Source: Rhodococcus sp. IEGM 1381 (lineage in GTDB: Bacteria > Actinomycetota > Actinomycetes > Mycobacteriales > Mycobacteriaceae). From it: a DNA stretch of 64,000 bases. Within the stretch, counting starts at the first letter, position 1. The number at the start of each line of letters is the position of its first letter. Location: the NCBI RefSeq assembly GCF_030056795.1, contig NZ_JASHKQ010000004.1, positions 186,001-250,000 on the forward strand. Direction: 5' to 3'. Both the position numbers and the translations under genes were made by a program. Below are positions 1-13,784 of the stretch, one piece after another. The notes below the pieces were generated by a model, which had not been told where the DNA came from, did no database searches, and saw nothing but the letters and a program-made list of their open reading frames with translations.

Positions 1-1
1 G

Positions 2-319
2 GACGAGGACGCCTTCGAGATCTTCAACGACGATCCCTCGCTGTCGCAGGCGCGACTGAAGGTGTCGCCGACGTACACCTGGATTCTGGACTACTACCCG
101 ATGACACAGGTCGCAGCCGATTCCGACGGATCGATCGAGGTGACGATGCGGTTTGCGACTCTGCAGTGGATGACCCGTCTGACACTCGGATTCGGCGGCG
201 GCGTCACGGTACTTTCACCTGAATCCTTGGTGAACTCCGTCCGCGAACGCGCACGTTCTGCGCTGGACGTGTACTCCGAGCTGGACTCGACCAGCGCAGA
301 CGGCACCGTCACGACATGA
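2..319 (+). CDS. pafC: PafC-like WYL-domain transcriptional regulator, C-terminal end (5' truncated)
   Basis: The reading frame is open from the left edge and stops at 317-319, so only the last about 105 residues are visible. The piece contains the end of a WYL/WCX-type C-terminal region (for example SPTYTWILDYYPM and the closing RERARSALDVYSELD helix). PafC works with PafB as an activator of the mycobacterial DNA-damage response. The call rests mainly on position: in mycobacteria pafB-pafC lies directly upstream of tatA-tatC, as here. A GTG at 62 could be mistaken for a start but is internal. Confidence 0.7.
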   Translation, partial: DEDAFEIFNDDPSLSQARLKVSPTYTWILDYYPMTQVAADSDGSIEVTMRFATLQWMTRLTLGFGGGVTVLSPESLVNSVRERARSALDVYSELDSTSADGTVTT

Positions 320-371
320 ACGCTCGGCAAACCGGTGCTCGCCGCTGCTGAACGAGTCACCCGCAGTCGGG

Positions 372-377
372 TAGGCT
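372..377 (+). promoter_or_regulatory. Candidate -10 box for tatA
   Basis: TAGGCT matches the actinobacterial TANNNT -10 consensus. It lies upstream of a strong Shine-Dalgarno AGGAGG (394-399) and the tatA ATG at 405, which would give a short leader. No convincing -35 was recognised. Identified by eye only. Confidence 0.35.
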
Positions 378-404
378 CGATTCATCTGATCTCAGGAGGT
401 TCAC

Positions 405-671
405 ATGGGATTCACCAGTCCCTGGCACTGGGCGATCGTTGCAGTGGTCGTCATCATTCTGTTCGGTTCCAAGAAGCTGCCCGACGCTGCTCGTGGACTC
501 GGCCGCTCGTTGCGCATCTTCAAGAGCGAGGTGAAGGAGATGCAGAACGACGGCAAATCCGACACCGACACCACAACGGCACAGCAGCCGGCCGCGCCCG
601 CTCAGCTGCCTCCGCCTGCACCCGTTGCCCCGACGAACGTCGACGCACAGCACGACGCGAAGTCTGCCTGA
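405..671 (+). CDS. tatA: Sec-independent protein translocase subunit TatA
   Basis: 88 residues. TatA oligomerises to form the size-adjustable membrane passage for folded Tat substrates. The sequence has the typical plan: a single N-terminal transmembrane helix (about residues 8-20, [13 protein letters not shown]), the hinge FGSKKLPD, an amphipathic helix ([20 protein letters not shown]) and a low-complexity Pro/Ala-rich tail. The length fits the family. The ATG is supported by AGGAGG five bases upstream. It lies 85 bp after pafC and is followed 110 bp later by tatC. A TatB role cannot be excluded from sequence alone, but synteny with mycobacterial tatA-tatC favours TatA. Confidence 0.95.
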   Translation: MGFTSPWHWAIVAVVVIILFGSKKLPDAARGLGRSLRIFKSEVKEMQNDGKSDTDTTTAQQPAAPAQLPPPAPVAPTNVDAQHDAKSA

Positions 672-781
672 GCGCAGACCGCTCAGCACACCTTCGGTGC
701 CGGATGGGCACCGAAGGTTCACTGCTGTCGGCAGCGGCTCGGTGCCGTCGTCCGATCGAAGAAGGCTGACCGTAGAACATC

Positions 782-1753
782 ATGCGCATTCCGTTCGATC
801 CGCGGCGTAGCAAGCGCCGAGTCAATCCCGACGGCACGATGTCGTTGGTCGATCATCTGTACGAGCTGCGGACCCGGCTCCTGTGGTCGATAGTCGCTGT
901 CGCGTTCACCACGGCATTCGGGTTCTTCTGGTACTCGCACACGATTGTGGGCGTCGAAAGCCTCGGTGACCTGTTGCGAGGTCCGTACTGCACCCTCGAT
1001 CCCAACCTCCGCGCGAACCTGAGCAACGACGACCAATGTCGGCTGCTGGCGACCGGGCCGTTCGATCAGTTCCTGCTCCGGTTCAAGGTGGCGTTCACCG
1101 CCGGGGTGGTAATGGCCTGCCCCATCTGGCTGTATCAGATCTGGGCGTTCATCACTCCCGGTCTCTACGCCAACGAGCGGCGATACGCGGTCTCCTTCGT
1201 CACCGGTGCTGCAGCTCTGTTCGTCACCGGAGCCATCCTGGCGTACTACGTGGTGGCCAAGGGCCTGCACTTCTTGCTGTCGATAGGCGACAACGTGCAG
1301 ATCACCGCGCTCAGCGGCGATCAGTACTTTGGATTCCTGATCAACCTCCTCATCATTTTCGGCGTCAGTTTCGAGATTCCGTTGCTGGTGGTCGCCTTGA
1401 ACTTCGTCGGAGTACTCACCTACGAACGGCTCAAGGCATGGCGCAGAGGTCTCATCTTCGGTCTGTTCGTTTTCGCCGCCATCGCGACACCGGGACAGGA
1501 CCCGTTCTCGATGTTGGCGCTGGCGTTGGCGCTGACGGTCCTCTTCGAGTTGGCAGTGCAGATTGCGCGAATTCACGACAAGCGTAAGTTGCGCAAAAGA
1601 AGAGACGAATGGGGTGATGTGTCAGATGACGAAGCAACACGTATCGAAGGCGCAAGTACGATCGAGTCCCCACACGCCGTCGCTCCGACACCGCCGCCCA
1701 GCGGATTCGGTGCAGCAGCCCACACCCAGTCACAGTACGACGACACCATCTGA
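782..1753 (+). CDS. tatC: Sec-independent protein translocase subunit TatC
   Basis: 323 residues, six-helix integral membrane receptor for twin-arginine signal peptides. Recognisable features are the N-terminal cytoplasmic motif [14 protein letters not shown] (residues about 20-33), first helix [19 protein letters not shown], the conserved segment [19 protein letters not shown], and [20 protein letters not shown] in a later helix, followed by [11 protein letters not shown] near the last helices. The C-terminal about 65 residues form a charged/Pro-rich cytoplasmic tail, longer than in E. coli TatC, as is common in actinobacteria. It follows tatA in the same direction, and helY starts 27 bp after its stop, which suggests one operon. 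Confidence 0.96.
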   Translation: MRIPFDPRRSKRRVNPDGTMSLVDHLYELRTRLLWSIVAVAFTTAFGFFWYSHTIVGVESLGDLLRGPYCTLDPNLRANLSNDDQCRLLATGPFDQFLLRFKVAFTAGVVMACPIWLYQIWAFITPGLYANERRYAVSFVTGAAALFVTGAILAYYVVAKGLHFLLSIGDNVQITALSGDQYFGFLINLLIIFGVSFEIPLLVVALNFVGVLTYERLKAWRRGLIFGLFVFAAIATPGQDPFSMLALALALTVLFELAVQIARIHDKRKLRKRRDEWGDVSDDEATRIEGASTIESPHAVAPTPPPSGFGAAAHTQSQYDDTI

Positions 1754-1780
1754 CCTCGGCCGATGCGTTGGGACCAGCGC

Positions 1781-5654
<3,874 letters not shown>

Positions 5655-5671
5655 TCACCTCGGTTACTCGG

Positions 5672-6649
5672 TCAGTTCCGCGGCGCCGTGGCCGCCATCG
5701 CAGTGACGAGGCGAGCCACGGCGTTGTGCACTCCGAGGGTCTCGGCAAGGTCGTTCAGTGCGTCGACGTCGGCGGGCTCGGCCGGGATCTCGTCAGACTT
5801 GGACAAGACGATGTCGGCGTCGGTGACCACTCGTACGACGGGAAGGGCCGCATCGAGGTAGTCGCTCGCGTTGGCCAGCTTCGCACGGATTCCCTTGGCC
5901 ATGTCCGACGACGGATCGAGCGCCGCGTCACGCAATGCAGCGACCGACTCGTACCGAAGCATCAGGGTCGAGGCCGTCTTCTCCCCGATGCCCTTCACTC
6001 CCGGCAGGCCGTCCGAGGCGTCGCCTCTGAGCAGTGCGAGCTCGGCGTATGCCGCGCCTGCGCGGTGCAGAGGAACTCCGTAGCGTTCGGAAACCAATGC
6101 GGGGTCGAACAATTCGGCCTTGGCCAACCCTCGCCCCACGTACAGCACCCGAACCTCGTTCGGTTCGTCTGCCGCGACCTGCAACAGATCTCGGTCTCCG
6201 CTGACCACGACCACCGGATCCTGTCGCTCACGCGCAGCCAAGGTGCCCAGCACGTCGTCTGCCTCCAGCCCCTCCGCGCCTGCCGTCGCAATTCCCAGGG
6301 CGGCGAGAACGTCCATGATCATGTCCACCTGAGGAGTCAACGTTTCCGGAACCTCTTCGCTCTCGGCGACCTCCGGGGCAGCCTCGGCCACGCGGTGCGC
6401 TTTGTAAGACGGCACGAGGTCCACTCGGAACTGCGGTCGCCAGTCCAGATCGAGGCACACGGCCAGCCGACTGGGTTCGGTGCGTGCGATCAGCGCCGAG
6501 ATCATGTCGAGGAAACCGCGGACGGCGTTGACGGGTCGTCCGTCGGGGGCCGTAATCGACTCGGGCAGTGCGTAGTAGGCCCTGAACCACAGGCTCGCAC
6601 CGTCGAGAAGCAGCAACGGCGACTTTCCGGGGGCTGTCATGGCGCTCAT
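5672..6649 (-). CDS. 5'-3' exonuclease (PolI N-terminal domain / FEN family)
   Basis: About 325 residues from the ATG at 6649; ATG 6640 and GTG 6664 are alternatives. The N-terminus [19 protein letters not shown], the [20 protein letters not shown] segment, the acidic [13 protein letters not shown] motif and [10 protein letters not shown] are diagnostic of the PolI-type 5'-nuclease domain. [14 protein letters not shown] (about residue 200) is the helix-hairpin-helix that binds DNA. There is no polymerase domain, so it is a stand-alone 5'-nuclease probably acting in flap or primer removal. It converges with the DUF4333 gene (17 bp apart) and diverges from the peptidase gene. A perfect palindrome GCCGTACGGC (6653-6662) lies at its 5' end. 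Confidence 0.92.
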   Translation of the reverse strand: MSAMTAPGKSPLLLLDGASLWFRAYYALPESITAPDGRPVNAVRGFLDMISALIARTEPSRLAVCLDLDWRPQFRVDLVPSYKAHRVAEAAPEVAESEEVPETLTPQVDMIMDVLAALGIATAGAEGLEADDVLGTLAARERQDPVVVVSGDRDLLQVAADEPNEVRVLYVGRGLAKAELFDPALVSERYGVPLHRAGAAYAELALLRGDASDGLPGVKGIGEKTASTLMLRYESVAALRDAALDPSSDMAKGIRAKLANASDYLDAALPVVRVVTDADIVLSKSDEIPAEPADVDALNDLAETLGVHNAVARLVTAMAATAPRN

Positions 6650-6664
6650 CTTGCCGTACGGCAC

Positions 6665-6670
6665 TAGCCT
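6665..6670 (+). promoter_or_regulatory. Candidate leaderless -10 box for the M24 peptidase gene
   Basis: TAGCCT (TANNNT type) ends six bases before the ATG at 6677, the spacing expected if transcription starts on the A of the start codon. No Shine-Dalgarno is visible. The -35 is not recognisable. Confidence 0.4.
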
Positions 6671-6676
6671 GAAGGC

Positions 6677-7819
6677 ATGAGTGTCGATTCTTCGGTCAGT
6701 TCCTCACGTTTCTCCAGCGATGTCTACGCGTCGCGGCTCGCGCGAGCTGCGCGTCTGACATCCGATGCGGGATTGGATGCGCTGCTGATCACCCCAGGTC
6801 CGGATCTGCAGTATCTGATCGGCTCGAAGGCCAGTTCGTTCGAACGTCTCATCGCCCTGGTCGTGCCGGCCGACGGCAGCACTCCGAGTGTTGTCGTACC
6901 ACGGCTCGAGCTGGCCGCGCTGGGCGATTCCGCGGCTGCGGATCTGTCTCTGAACCTCGTCGACTGGGTGGATGGCGTCGATCCGTACGCGCTGGTGGCT
7001 GCAGCGGTTCCGGTCGGAACGAAGACAGCCGTCGCCGACGCGATGCCGGCGCTGCACTTCGTACCGCTGGCCGAGGTGTTCGGAACTGTGCCGGTGCTGG
7101 CCACGGATGTGCTCCGGGAACTTCGGATGGTCAAGGACCAGGCCGAGATCGACGCGTTGCGGCGAGCCGGGTACGCCATCGATCGAGTGCACGCCCGTAT
7201 GGGGGAATGGCTTCGCGTGGGCCGCACCGAGGCGCAGATCGCTGCGGACATAGCCGCCGCCATCGTCGAAGAGGGGCACACTGCACCCGAATTCATCATC
7301 GTCGGGTCCGGCCCACACGGTGCCGATCCGCACCACGAGGTCTCCGACCGCGTAGTGGAGGCAGGCGACATCGTCGTGATCGACATCGGCGGGCCGGTTG
7401 CGCCGGGATACAACTCCGACTCGACCCGCACCTACAGTCTCGGCGAGCCGACAGCGGAGATCGCGGGCCTCTACGCGGTGCTGGAGCGGGCGCAGCAAGC
7501 AGCTGTCGATGCGGTGGTTCCGGGCGTCACGGCACAGTCCATCGATGCGGCGGCCCGCGACGTTCTGGTGGACGCCGGGCTGGGCGAGGCGTTTCTGCAC
7601 CGCACCGGTCATGGAATCGGACTGTCGGTGCACGAGGAGCCGTACATCGTTGCCGGTAACGACATCACCCTGACCGAGGGGATGGCGTTCAGCATCGAGC
7701 CGGGGATCTACTTCCGTGGACAGTGGGGTGCGCGTATCGAGGACATCGTCGTGGTGACCGCAGATGGGTGTGAATCGGTCAATCTTCGGCCCCACGGTCT
7801 GGCTGTCCTTCCGGTGTGA
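6677..7819 (+). CDS. pepE: M24 family metallopeptidase (Xaa-Pro dipeptidase/aminopeptidase type)
   Basis: 380 residues with an N-terminal creatinase-like domain (about 1-150) and a C-terminal pita-bread catalytic domain. All five metal ligands are present: D236 and D248 ([20 protein letters not shown]), H312 ([13 protein letters not shown]), E341 (SIEPGIYF) and E355 (RIEDIV). It should cleave Xaa-Pro bonds in cytoplasmic peptides. M. tuberculosis pepE (Rv2089c) sits beside the same exonuclease, so the symbol follows synteny. No ribosome-binding site is evident, and a TAGCCT box six bases upstream suggests a leaderless mRNA. The next gene overlaps its stop by four bases (GTGA), indicating translational coupling. 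Confidence 0.9.
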   Translation: MSVDSSVSSSRFSSDVYASRLARAARLTSDAGLDALLITPGPDLQYLIGSKASSFERLIALVVPADGSTPSVVVPRLELAALGDSAAADLSLNLVDWVDGVDPYALVAAAVPVGTKTAVADAMPALHFVPLAEVFGTVPVLATDVLRELRMVKDQAEIDALRRAGYAIDRVHARMGEWLRVGRTEAQIAADIAAAIVEEGHTAPEFIIVGSGPHGADPHHEVSDRVVEAGDIVVIDIGGPVAPGYNSDSTRTYSLGEPTAEIAGLYAVLERAQQAAVDAVVPGVTAQSIDAAARDVLVDAGLGEAFLHRTGHGIGLSVHEEPYIVAGNDITLTEGMAFSIEPGIYFRGQWGARIEDIVVVTADGCESVNLRPHGLAVLPV

Positions 7820-8406
7820 CGACTGTGCACGAGGCCGAGTTCGTATCGGTCGTCCGGTCCAATCCTGCTGTGGCCGAGATACTTCGACGTGCCCCGCAAC
7901 TTGGACTTCCCGGGTGGTACCTGACGGCGGGTGGCCTCTTTCAGACTGTGTGGAACCACCTGGCAGATCGGGATCCACAGGCGGGAATTCGTGATTACGA
8001 CTTCTTCTACTTCGACGACTCCGATCTGTCCTACGACGCCGAGAACGAGGCGATCGAGACTGCGGCCTCGCTCTTCGCCGACCTCGGGGTGGACGTCGAA
8101 GTGCGCAACGAAGCACGCGTACATCTGTGGTACGAGCAGCACTTCGGGAGTCGGATCGCACCGTTTCACAGCACCGAGGACGCGATCGACCATTTCGTGT
8201 CCACCACGTGCTGTTTCGGAATCACCACCGATGCCGGCGGGGGAGATGTCGTCTACGCGCCACACGGTTTCGAGGATCTGTTCGCCGGAATCGTGCGGCC
8301 CAATCCGCGCGTGCCGATGCAGCATGTGTACGAGGCCAAAGCCGCCCGCTGGACGACGGAATGGCCTAACTTGACCGTCCTGCCCTGGCCAGTGGACCTC
8401 GCCTGA
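7816..8406 (+). CDS. Nucleotidyltransferase family protein (DUF925 type)
   Basis: 196 residues, GTG start overlapping the upstream stop (GTGA). WYLTAGGLFQTVWNHL followed by GIRDYDFFYFDD is the nucleotidyltransferase-like core of the DUF925/NTP_transf_6 family, where the aspartates would bind metal. Later blocks include VEVRNEARVHLWYE and STTCCFGI. The substrate is unknown; family members are generally annotated only as nucleotidyltransferase-like. Coupling to the peptidase implies co-expression but says little about function. It converges with the next gene after a 19-bp gap. Confidence 0.75.
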   Translation: MTTVHEAEFVSVVRSNPAVAEILRRAPQLGLPGWYLTAGGLFQTVWNHLADRDPQAGIRDYDFFYFDDSDLSYDAENEAIETAASLFADLGVDVEVRNEARVHLWYEQHFGSRIAPFHSTEDAIDHFVSTTCCFGITTDAGGGDVVYAPHGFEDLFAGIVRPNPRVPMQHVYEAKAARWTTEWPNLTVLPWPVDLA

Positions 8407-8425
8407 CGCGTGAGCCGGCGGCCCG

Positions 8426-8839
8426 CTAGCGGCTGAGCAGCGAACGACTACCCAGTACCCGTTGCACCTGGATCTCGATGACCACCCGGGTCGGATTCTC
8501 CCTCGGAACGCGGTAGCGCTGGGCGTAACGGTTCTCGGCGTCGACAACGGAATCTTGATCGCCGCGGACCGAAGCCGGTCCCTCCATGGTCAGCCAGCGG
8601 GCACCGTCGATCTGAGTCACGGCGGCATAGGCTCCCCGGCCAGCGTTGATCGCCTTCTGTGACACGTCGTTGGTGATGACTCGCGCAATCCGAGCATCGG
8701 CGTCGTACGTGAAGCCGACCGCAACGACGTGCGGGGTTCCGTCCGGTCGGAGCGTGGTCAGTGTGGCGAGATGCCGCTCGGTGAGGAATTCGAGCGCGTC
8801 GTCGGTGAGGGCAGTCGCGTCAGCGGGGGTTGCGGCCAT
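8426..8839 (-). CDS. F420-dependent PPOX-class split beta-barrel protein (biliverdin reductase-like)
   Basis: 137 residues from ATG 8839; longer in-frame extensions upstream have no support. Sequence blocks [26 protein letters not shown]-type strand (ARVARVI-like, residues about 50-60) and [14 protein letters not shown] match the PPOX/FDOR-B family. M. tuberculosis Rv2074, the F420-dependent biliverdin reductase, has the same length and also lies next to a short-chain dehydrogenase and cobL, so orthology is likely by position. F420 as cofactor is a family inference; FMN or heme binding are alternatives in this fold. Confidence 0.8.
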   Translation of the reverse strand: MAATPADATALTDDALEFLTERHLATLTTLRPDGTPHVVAVGFTYDADARIARVITNDVSQKAINAGRGAYAAVTQIDGARWLTMEGPASVRGDQDSVVDAENRYAQRYRVPRENPTRVVIEIQVQRVLGSRSLLSR

Positions 8840-8845
8840 AACCCG

Positions 8846-8851
8846 ACTGTA
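8846..8851 (-). promoter_or_regulatory. Candidate leaderless -10 box for the PPOX gene
   Basis: Read on the minus strand the hexamer is TACAGT, ending six bases before the ATG at 8839. No ribosome-binding site intervenes, consistent with a leaderless transcript. Confidence 0.35.
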
Positions 8852-8903
8852 GTGACGTGCCCCGACTACCACGAGCGGGGTTCGATCGGCCAGACTGATC
8901 GGC

Positions 8904-9662
8904 GTGAGCAGACGAGCAGAACCCGCACCCGGAACGCTGTTGCTGTTGGGCGGAAGAAGCGAGATCGGGCTCGAAGTCGCCACCCGACTGGCACCCGGGC
9001 GAACCGTTGTACTGGCCGCGAGACGCAGCAACGAGCTGACAGCAGAACAAGTCCGGGTACACGAGGCAGGCGCGGACGGCGTTCACACTGTCGAATTCGA
9101 CGCGAACGCGATGGACACCCACGCCGAATTCCTGCGCGAGGTGGCCCGACGACACGGTCCGGTAGGGATCGTGGTTCTCGCCTTCGGCATCCTCGGAGAC
9201 CAGGCGCGCGCCGAGAACGACGCCCAGCATGCACTCGACGTCATCACCACGGACTTCCTGGCGCAGGTCTCCGTACTCACTCACGCCGCGACACTTCTTC
9301 GGGCGCAGGGCACCGGCGACCTGATCGTGTTCTCGTCGGTCGCGGGTGTACGAGTGCGCCGCGCCAACTATGTGTACGGGTCCGCGAAAGCCGGTCTCGA
9401 CGGATTCGCCAGCGGACTGAGCGATTCGTTGCACGGCAGCGGAGTACACCTGTTGCTCGCCCGTCCCGGGTTCGTCATCGGGTCCATGACCGAGGGTATG
9501 GACCCGGCACCGATGTCGAGTACCCCTGGTCAGGTCGCCGACGTCGTCGTGGCCGCACTGCACAAACGACGGAACACTGTGTGGATCCCCGGCCTTCTTC
9601 GCCCGGTCTTCTTCGCCATGCGTCTACTGCCACAATGGCTCTGGCGCAGGATGCCACGCTGA
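8904..9662 (+). CDS. Short-chain dehydrogenase/reductase (Rv2073c-like)
   Basis: 252 residues, GTG start. [19 protein letters not shown] is the nucleotide-binding glycine motif in an atypical GGRSEIG form, [11 protein letters not shown] is the NAG-type region, catalytic S lies in [14 protein letters not shown], and YVYGSAKAG supplies the YxxxK pair. This motif style resembles the actinobacterial SDR group that includes DprE2-like reductases, but the substrate cannot be named. It ends with a stop that overlaps the cobL ATG by one base, so it is probably the first gene of a rightward SDR-cobL-cobK operon, as in the mycobacterial arrangement. Confidence 0.85.
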   Translation: MSRRAEPAPGTLLLLGGRSEIGLEVATRLAPGRTVVLAARRSNELTAEQVRVHEAGADGVHTVEFDANAMDTHAEFLREVARRHGPVGIVVLAFGILGDQARAENDAQHALDVITTDFLAQVSVLTHAATLLRAQGTGDLIVFSSVAGVRVRRANYVYGSAKAGLDGFASGLSDSLHGSGVHLLLARPGFVIGSMTEGMDPAPMSSTPGQVADVVVAALHKRRNTVWIPGLLRPVFFAMRLLPQWLWRRMPR

Positions 9663-10891
9663 TGACGGTACCGACACCCCGGCCGATAGTCGTCGTAGGA
9701 ATCGGCGCGGACGGCTGGGACGGGCTGCCTGCGACCTCCCGCAACGCCATCGAGGAGGCCGATGTGGTGTTCGGTTCCGTCCGCCAGATTGCGAGTGTCC
9801 GGCCGCATTGCACCGAGACCAGGACATGGCCGAGCCCGTTGCTTCCGAATCTGCGGTCGATGCTCGACGCCTACGAGGCGTCACTCGTCTGCGTGCTGGC
9901 CAGCGGTGATCCGATGTTCTACGGCATCGGGGTGACGTTGACGCGCGAGTTCGGTGCCGAGCGACTACGCGTGCACCCGGCACCGTCCTCCGTGTCGTTG
10001 GCGTGCGCGCGACTGGGCTGGGCACTGCAGGACACCCCGACGGTGTCGCTGGTGAACACGCCGATCGAGACACTGTTGCCGGACCTGGCCGACGGTCGCC
10101 GCGTGATCGTGTTGAGCCGGGGGAGCAGTACACCGGGTGAGGTGGCGAGGATGTTGTCCGGCAACGGGTTCGGGGACTCCGCGATGACGGTGCTCGAACA
10201 ACTCGGCGGGCCGGCCGAACGAGTCGTCCGCGGTCGAGCTCGAGATTCGACGTTCGAGGGCGTCGACCCGCTCAATGTCGTTGCGCTGAAGTGCGTGAGA
10301 GATCCCGACGCACCCCGCCGCGCTCGCGTCCCCGGCCTGGCCGATTCCGCATACACCGGTGACGGCCAGATGACCAAGCAGGAGGTTCGCGCACTGACCC
10401 TGTGCGCGTTGGCCCCTGCGCCCGGAGAATTGTTGTGGGACATCGGAGGCGGATCGGGAACCGTTGCCATCGAATGGATGCGCACCGACAGATCCTGCCG
10501 CGCCGTGACGTTCGAGAGTTCGCAGGCGCGTCGTGAGCAAATCGAGCGCAACGCACTGCACCTGGGAGTTCCGGGACTCATCGTGCAGCACGCGGCACCC
10601 GAGAGCTTCGGAGGCGTCTCGGCCGCGAACGCGGTGCCCGACGCGGTGTTCATCGGAGGTGGATTGACCGGTGCCGACATGCTCGGGGCGTGCTGGAAGG
10701 CAGTACGCTCCGGTGGGCGAGTGGTCGCCAATTCGGTGACCGCAGAATCGGATTCGTTGTTGCTGACCGCGGCGGCGGAGTACGGCGGACAGCTCCGAAG
10801 ATTCCAGATCTATCGCGGTGAGCCGTTGGGCGCATTCACGACGTGGAGACCACAATTGCCGGTCACGCAATGGAGTGCGATAAAACCGTGA
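9662..10891 (+). CDS. cobL: Precorrin-6Y C5,15-methyltransferase (decarboxylating)
   Basis: 409 residues. ATG 9662 overlaps the preceding TGA by one base; an in-frame ATG at 9635 is less likely. The N-terminal CbiE-type half (about 1-205) opens with VVVGIGADGWDGL and contains LASGDPMFYGIG, the tetrapyrrole methylase core. The C-terminal CbiT-type half (about 225-409) begins MTKQEVRALTLCAL and contains the SAM-binding motif LLWDIGGGSGTVAIEW. CobL methylates C5 and C15 and decarboxylates the C12 side chain in the aerobic B12 pathway. Its stop overlaps the cobK start (GTGA). In M. tuberculosis cobM separates cobL and cobK; it is missing here. Confidence 0.95.
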   Translation: MTVPTPRPIVVVGIGADGWDGLPATSRNAIEEADVVFGSVRQIASVRPHCTETRTWPSPLLPNLRSMLDAYEASLVCVLASGDPMFYGIGVTLTREFGAERLRVHPAPSSVSLACARLGWALQDTPTVSLVNTPIETLLPDLADGRRVIVLSRGSSTPGEVARMLSGNGFGDSAMTVLEQLGGPAERVVRGRARDSTFEGVDPLNVVALKCVRDPDAPRRARVPGLADSAYTGDGQMTKQEVRALTLCALAPAPGELLWDIGGGSGTVAIEWMRTDRSCRAVTFESSQARREQIERNALHLGVPGLIVQHAAPESFGGVSAANAVPDAVFIGGGLTGADMLGACWKAVRSGGRVVANSVTAESDSLLLTAAAEYGGQLRRFQIYRGEPLGAFTTWRPQLPVTQWSAIKP

Positions 10892-11631
10892 AGGTCCTGA
10901 TTCTCGGCGGTACCACAGAGGGGCGGGCGCTCGCGGCGGCGCTGGATCGGGTACGGGGCATCGACACCGTCACCTCACTGGCCGGGCGGGTCGCGCAGCC
11001 GATACTGCCCATCGGTCGGACCCGAATCGGCGGGTTCGGTGGGCCTGCCGCCCTAGCGGTGTGGCTGCGAGACAACGCGATCGACGTAGTGGTGGACGCG
11101 ACACACCCGTTCGCATCCACCATCGGAGCGCACGCCGGGCATGCCACCGCGGCAACGGGGGTCGCACTCCTGGCGCTGACGCGGCCACCGTGGGCAGAGG
11201 ACGAGGGCGATCGGTGGACCTCGGTTCCGTCGCTGCCCGACGCGGCGGCGGCGATCACCCCGGGCAGCCGGGTGTTCCTCACGACAGGAAGGCAGGGCGT
11301 TCACCATTTTGCCAGTGTCGATCACTCGTGGTTTTTGGTCAGGGCGATCGATCCTCCGACCGATCGGGTACCACCGCACATGACGCTGCAGCTCAGTCGT
11401 GGGCCGTTCGACATCGATCACGAGTCGAAGGTGCTCGCAGACAACCGAATCGACCTGCTGATCACCAAGAACAGCGGCGGCGACATGACTCGAGCCAAAC
11501 TCGATGCGGCGAGGGCAGCATCGATCCCGGTCCTCATGATCGCGCGTCCCGAGGCACCGACCTCGGCTCCGATCGTGTACGAAGTGGATACCGCCGTGGA
11601 CTGGTTGGCGAATCGGTTACGCGTCTGCTGA
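10888..11631 (+). CDS. cobK: Precorrin-6A reductase
   Basis: 247 residues from GTG 10888, which overlaps the cobL stop by four bases; ATG 10870 is the alternative. The start VKVLILGGTTEGRALAAALD is the classic CobK/CbiJ nucleotide-binding motif, and VVDATHPFAS, VFLTTGRQGVHHF and LLITKNSGG are conserved. The enzyme reduces precorrin-6A to precorrin-6B with NADPH. The last 15 bases overlap the 3' end of the convergent cobIJ gene, so no intergenic terminator exists between them. Confidence 0.94.
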   Translation: MKVLILGGTTEGRALAAALDRVRGIDTVTSLAGRVAQPILPIGRTRIGGFGGPAALAVWLRDNAIDVVVDATHPFASTIGAHAGHATAATGVALLALTRPPWAEDEGDRWTSVPSLPDAAAAITPGSRVFLTTGRQGVHHFASVDHSWFLVRAIDPPTDRVPPHMTLQLSRGPFDIDHESKVLADNRIDLLITKNSGGDMTRAKLDAARAASIPVLMIARPEAPTSAPIVYEVDTAVDWLANRLRVC

Positions 11632-13107
11632 TGGGTACCGCCGGGAGGTGAAGACTTTCGGACCGCTTCCAGTCTCCACCACCGTGGTCATCGAGGATCC
11701 GATGATGAGCAGACACCGCATATCGATCGACTCGGGGTCGAGTTCTCCGAGCGTCACAGTGCGCACCGATTCCTGCACGCTGCCCACCGCGCGACCGATC
11801 ACCACCGGGGTCTGTGGTGAACGATGCTCGAGCAGAAGATCTTTCATGGCTGCAACCTGCCAGGTCCTCGACTTCGAAGCGGGGTTGTAGATCGCGATCG
11901 CCATGTCGGCTCCGGCGACCGCCGACAGACGCCCGGCCACCACGTTCCAAGGCTTGAGACGGTCGGAGAGCGATATAACGGCGTAGTCGTGGCCGAGGGG
12001 TGCTCCCACCCGGCTCGCGACGGCGTTCGCGGCGGTCATTCCCGGTACCACTCGTACCGGCACCGAACTCCACTGTTGTTCGGCTGCAACCTCTATGACC
12101 GCGGTCGCCATCGCGAAGACACCCGGATCGCCCGAGGACACCACAGCGACCCGGCGTCCCTGCTTGGCGAGGTCGAGGGCAAACGCCGCGCGTTCGGATT
12201 CGACCTTGTTGTCGCTCGCGTGCCGTATCTGCCCGGGCCTCGGCGGTACCCGATCGATGTAGGTGATGTAACCGACAAGATCGGTGGCGGCGGCCAGCTC
12301 GGCCCGCACCTCGTCCGTAGTCCATGCATCGTCACCTGGACCGAGGCCGACGACGACCACTTCGCCCGTGCTGGCGGGCGTCTCGGCTCGGTTGGAGGGG
12401 CTCGGCACCACGATCATCGAGAAGTACGGGACGTCGTCCGCGTCGGCAGCATCGAGGACGCGTTGCTCGGGTGTGCTGGCCCGCTCTACGTATCGCGCCT
12501 CGTCGAGCCTGCCCGATCGTTCCAGCGCCTCGAGCACCGTCGGATAGGTTCGCCCGAGTTTCATGATGACCGCAGCGTCGGTACCGCGTAGTCGGCGTAT
12601 GAGTTCGCCGGTGGGCAGTGTTCCGGGGAGGACGGTCAGCACCTCGTCCCGCTCCACCAGCGGAGTTGCCAGCGCCGCCGACGCAGCGCTGACCGAGGTC
12701 ACGCCGGGAACCACCTCGACTTCGAACCGGTGCGCCAGGCGTTTGTGCATGTGCATGTACGAGCTGTAGAACAGCGGATCGCCCTCGGCCAGAAGCGCAA
12801 CCGACCGACCGGCGTCGAGATGCGCGGCGAGCCGTGCGGCAGCGGACTCGTAGAATTCGTCGATCGCCCCTTGATACCCACCGGGATGAGCCGTCGCCTC
12901 GGTGGTCACCGGGTACACCAGGTGCTCCTCGAGTTGACCGTCACGCATGTACCCCGCCGCGAGGGCGCGCGAGATACTGCGGCCGTGCCGAGCGCTGTGG
13001 AATGCAACGACATCGGCCTCAGCGATGACACGAGCAGCCTTGACGGTCAACAGCTCCGGGTCACCCGGGCCGACTCCTACTCCCCACAACTTGCCGAGGA
13101 TGCTCAT
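11617..13107 (-). CDS. cobIJ: Bifunctional precorrin-2 C20-methyltransferase / precorrin-3B C17-methyltransferase
   Basis: 496 residues: fusion of two tetrapyrrole methylases. The CobI domain (about 1-245) has [35 protein letters not shown] and [13 protein letters not shown]; the CobJ domain (about 250-496) has [30 protein letters not shown] and [20 protein letters not shown]. The fusion is typical of mycobacteria and rhodococci (about 500 aa). ATG 13107 overlaps the cobH stop by four bases (ATGA), so cobH and cobIJ are translationally coupled in a leftward operon. Together they take precorrin-2 to precorrin-3A and precorrin-3B to precorrin-4; the step between is CobG. Confidence 0.95.
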   Translation of the reverse strand: MSILGKLWGVGVGPGDPELLTVKAARVIAEADVVAFHSARHGRSISRALAAGYMRDGQLEEHLVYPVTTEATAHPGGYQGAIDEFYESAAARLAAHLDAGRSVALLAEGDPLFYSSYMHMHKRLAHRFEVEVVPGVTSVSAASAALATPLVERDEVLTVLPGTLPTGELIRRLRGTDAAVIMKLGRTYPTVLEALERSGRLDEARYVERASTPEQRVLDAADADDVPYFSMIVVPSPSNRAETPASTGEVVVVGLGPGDDAWTTDEVRAELAAATDLVGYITYIDRVPPRPGQIRHASDNKVESERAAFALDLAKQGRRVAVVSSGDPGVFAMATAVIEVAAEQQWSSVPVRVVPGMTAANAVASRVGAPLGHDYAVISLSDRLKPWNVVAGRLSAVAGADMAIAIYNPASKSRTWQVAAMKDLLLEHRSPQTPVVIGRAVGSVQESVRTVTLGELDPESIDMRCLLIIGSSMTTVVETGSGPKVFTSRRYPSADA

Positions 13108-13739
13108 TCCTGTTCGCTCGCAATGGCATTGACCGCGGCGACGGTGATGGGGCTGCCACCACGTCTGCCTCTGACGACCAGATACTCCACGCCGAGGTCG
13201 GCTGCGATCAGATCTTCCTTCGACTCCGCTGCGCCGATGAATCCGACCGGGCCGCCGACGATGGCTGCGGGTTTCGGGGCCCCGGCCGCGAGCATCTCCA
13301 TCAGGTGGAACAGTGCGGTCGGCGCGTTTCCTATGGCGACGACGGCGCCGTCGAGCTTCTCGCCCCACAACTCCAGCGCGGCAGCAGTTCTCGTGGTGCC
13401 CATACTCCGAGCCAAGTCCGGTACCCGAGGATCGGACAGGGTGCACAGCACCTCGTTGTCGGCGGGAAGACGGCGACGAGTGATGCCCGCGGCGACCATG
13501 TTGGCATCGCACAGAATCGGCGCACCCGAGTTCAGTGCCGCGCGAGCGGAGGTCACGACTGCTGGGGTGTAACCGATGGTCTCGGTCAGATCGATCTCTC
13601 CGACCGCGTGAATCATGCGCACGACGACCTGTGCAACGTCCGGTGCGAACCGAGACAGATCTGCTTCCGCTCGGATGGTCGCGAACGATTGTCGGTAGAT
13701 CTCCGCGCCGTCGCGGACGTAGTCGTGCATGCGTGTCAC
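13104..13739 (-). CDS. cobH: Precorrin-8X methylmutase
   Basis: 211 residues (ATG 13730 would shorten it by three). Catalytic histidine H44 lies in [11 protein letters not shown]. Other CobH blocks are [28 protein letters not shown] and [14 protein letters not shown]. The enzyme moves the C11 methyl group to C12 to make hydrogenobyrinic acid. It sits between cobG (45 bp upstream) and cobIJ (overlapping) in the leftward operon. Confidence 0.95.
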   Translation of the reverse strand: MTRMHDYVRDGAEIYRQSFATIRAEADLSRFAPDVAQVVVRMIHAVGEIDLTETIGYTPAVVTSARAALNSGAPILCDANMVAAGITRRRLPADNEVLCTLSDPRVPDLARSMGTTRTAAALELWGEKLDGAVVAIGNAPTALFHLMEMLAAGAPKPAAIVGGPVGFIGAAESKEDLIAADLGVEYLVVRGRRGGSPITVAAVNAIASEQE

Positions 13740-13784
13740 GATAGGGGAGAGGGACCCCTCGGCCGGAAGCCGGTCTCCGGGTGC

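Noticed and set aside
719..1576. 285-codon minus-strand frame across tatC
   Set aside because: Antisense to a clear TatC; composition is not protein-like.
8840..9031. N-terminal extension of the PPOX protein
   Set aside because: The 137-residue form from ATG 8839 matches the family length and the extension overlaps the SDR start.
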